Positions 62,601-64,000 of a stretch of 64,000 nt of DNA are shown here, piece by piece. Source of the stretch: Aequorivita sp. H23M31 (GTDB taxonomy: Bacteria; Bacteroidota; Bacteroidia; Flavobacteriales; Flavobacteriaceae); the NCBI RefSeq assembly GCF_004022485.1, contig NZ_CP034951.1, positions 2,170,001-2,234,000 on the forward strand, in the 5' to 3' direction. The position numbers and the translations under genes are program-made. Position 1 is the first letter of the stretch, and every line of letters begins with the position of its first letter. The notes under the pieces are model-generated. The model saw only the letters and a list, made by a program, of their open reading frames with translations. It was not told the DNA's origin and ran no database searches.

Positions 62601-64000
62601 CTAAATACCCGAAGACAAATTCATTTTTTTCTTACGTTTTTTTGAAGGAGACAAATCCTCGATTTTATTTTTTCCCAACCAACTTCCAATTCTATTATAG
62701 TCTAGGTAGTAACTGACGCGAAGGGAAAAACTATTAAGCTGTGGTGCGTCGAAGAGATCGTGAAAATTATTTGAAAAACTTATTCCCGATTCAGCTATAG
62801 AATTCTCAATAGAATTTTGGTATAAAAGAGTAAGTTGACTCCCAGGAGCGAACCACCACGAAAACCGAAGGTCGATATTCCAATTGTTATAGGTAGTATT
62901 GTGGTTGAGGAGATAATCGGAATTGTCTAAAAGCCCACCATTATCCTGTAAGGTGAAAAATTTACTGTATTCTACTTCAGAATAATAATGACGGAAGGCC
63001 AAATTTAATGCCATCTTGTTATTGAAAATATATTGGGATTCCAGCGAATTAATTAGGGTATTGCGATCCCGTCTTCCAAATATAATATTCTGGTCCTTTA
63101 AATTAACGAATCCCTCTTCACTATCAGAAAATATCCAATCGGTTCCAAAAAATAATTTCCATTTGTCGGATATCCTATATCTGGGACGAATTTCAACCTC
63201 AATATAATCTCTCGCTATTTGATTAAACTTATTAAATTCTAAATTCACATCTAAAGCAAATTTTTTCCTGTAATCGGAAGAATACCACACCCAAATATCA
63301 TAATATGCCGGTGTTGTTACATACCAGTTTTCAACCCGAGGCTCGTAAATATCATTAGCTCCGAATGGAGTCATTTCAAAGCCTCCACCGAAGGAAGTGA
63401 ATTTTTTTGTTACAAAATTAGAATTGAAATTGAATTTAAAAACATTGTAAAGGTTTGTCTCCAGTCTTCGGGTGTAATTTAAATTGAAATTGAGGTTGAG
63501 ATTATTTAAAAAACCCTTGGGCTGCAAATATCGATATCCGTAATAACCATAATAATTGATATAATTGGTCTCACTGGAATATCCCAAATCATTAATATTA
63601 TAATCTTTGGTCCGGAAGTTAATTTCTGCCGAGAATCTATGACTTCCGCTGATTTCCGCAATGCCCGCACTGCCCTCCATCCCAAATTCTGAAGTATTAT
63701 CCTTCACCCAACTCCCAGCAGTACTTGCAGTATAATTTAAGGTATTTTTCTTATTAATTAAATCCAAATACATTCCCGTGGCATTTGCATCTCTATAATC
63801 ACCTTCTCGGATAACATTGGTATTTACAAAGGATACTGATGAATTTCCGCCAAAGCGTTGATCCAATACCAGTATATTATAATTTGACAAAGGCTCAACC
63901 AGTTCCTTTCTGCGGGTATTTGTTTCTGTATTCAATATATCTGCATATGTACGCTCCGTTATGGCATTAAAAATCCCTATACCTAGATTTTTGTCGGTTC
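62601..64000 (-). CDS. DUF5916 outer-membrane protein, C-terminal part (cut by window edge)
   Basis: The frame is open to the window edge, so the true start lies beyond 64000; the TTG at 63935 is internal. About 465 residues are visible. They start GIGIFNAITERTYADILNTE, then LVEPLSNYNILVLDQRFGGN and SSVSFVNTNVIREGDYRDAN, which is the DUF5916 signature. The rest is a C-terminal beta barrel (GYSSETNYINYYGYYGYRYL, LRVSYYLDYN) followed by a Lys-rich end. Full-length members carry an N-terminal carbohydrate-binding-like domain. The function is unknown, probably at the outer membrane. Confidence 0.88.
   Translation of the reverse strand, partial: TDKNLGIGIFNAITERTYADILNTETNTRRKELVEPLSNYNILVLDQRFGGNSSVSFVNTNVIREGDYRDANATGMYLDLINKKNTLNYTASTAGSWVKDNTSEFGMEGSAGIAEISGSHRFSAEINFRTKDYNINDLGYSSETNYINYYGYYGYRYLQPKGFLNNLNLNFNLNYTRRLETNLYNVFKFNFNSNFVTKKFTSFGGGFEMTPFGANDIYEPRVENWYVTTPAYYDIWVWYSSDYRKKFALDVNLEFNKFNQIARDYIEVEIRPRYRISDKWKLFFGTDWIFSDSEEGFVNLKDQNIIFGRRDRNTLINSLESQYIFNNKMALNLAFRHYYSEVEYSKFFTLQDNGGLLDNSDYLLNHNTTYNNWNIDLRFSWWFAPGSQLTLLYQNSIENSIAESGISFSNNFHDLFDAPQLNSFSLRVSYYLDYNRIGSWLGKNKIEDLSPSKKRKKKMNLSSGI

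Overview
This window is AT-rich DNA from a Flavobacteriaceae-type Bacteroidetes. The evidence is a full-length sprA (type IX secretion translocon), a T9SS C-terminal sorting domain, the actABCDEF-coxBA respiratory cluster (alternative complex III plus cytochrome oxidase), DUF6443-type Rhs proteins and TAnnTTTG-type promoters. Almost all genes lie on the minus strand, so biological order runs from high to low coordinates.

Layout. 1-9963 is a conserved chromosomal block: two TonB-like energy transducers, a VanZ-family protein, gcvH, sprA and ruvA. 9964-40811 is an accessory island of Rhs polymorphic toxins. 40812-64000 is core chromosome again: maeB, an outer-membrane protein, queG, ruvB, the ACIII/oxidase operon, a SPOR protein, an ECF sigma factor, a cupredoxin lipoprotein, a double DUF4142 lipoprotein and a DUF5916 protein cut by the window edge. 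maeB and ruvA are, from memory, usually close together next to sprA in flavobacteria, so the island probably split them.

The Rhs island reads, in transcription order: a T9SS-cargo propeller-like protein; a large YD-repeat partner protein; a full-length DUF6443 Rhs with a HExxH metallopeptidase tip and a lipoprotein immunity candidate; then displaced Rhs C-terminal fragments, each with a different tip and immunity gene (JAB-like/lipoprotein, DUF6883/DUF4926, an unrecognised pair present twice, and a frameshifted tip with an intact immunity gene). Between them lies a 7425-bp module present twice in direct tandem. Each copy carries the tail of an Rhs core, a toxin tip, its immunity gene, a convergent XRE regulator, a P-loop ATPase, two overlapping tyrosine recombinases, an ORF6N protein and about 1.2 kb of palindrome-rich DNA. 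The module is bounded by a 96-bp piece of conserved rhs core (11228-11323, 18653-18748, 26078-26173).

The main proposal is that this module is an integrative Rhs tip-swapping element. A 7.4-kb circle carrying tip, immunity gene, recombinases and 96 bp of rhs core could enter an rhs gene by a single crossover. That would give the host rhs a new tip and push the old tip downstream behind the element. Two truncated XRE genes (28550-28687 and 30556-30739), each convergent with an immunity gene and abutting an rhs fragment, look like scars of earlier such elements. The two long copies appear identical, so the duplication is either very recent or an assembly artefact; long reads would decide.
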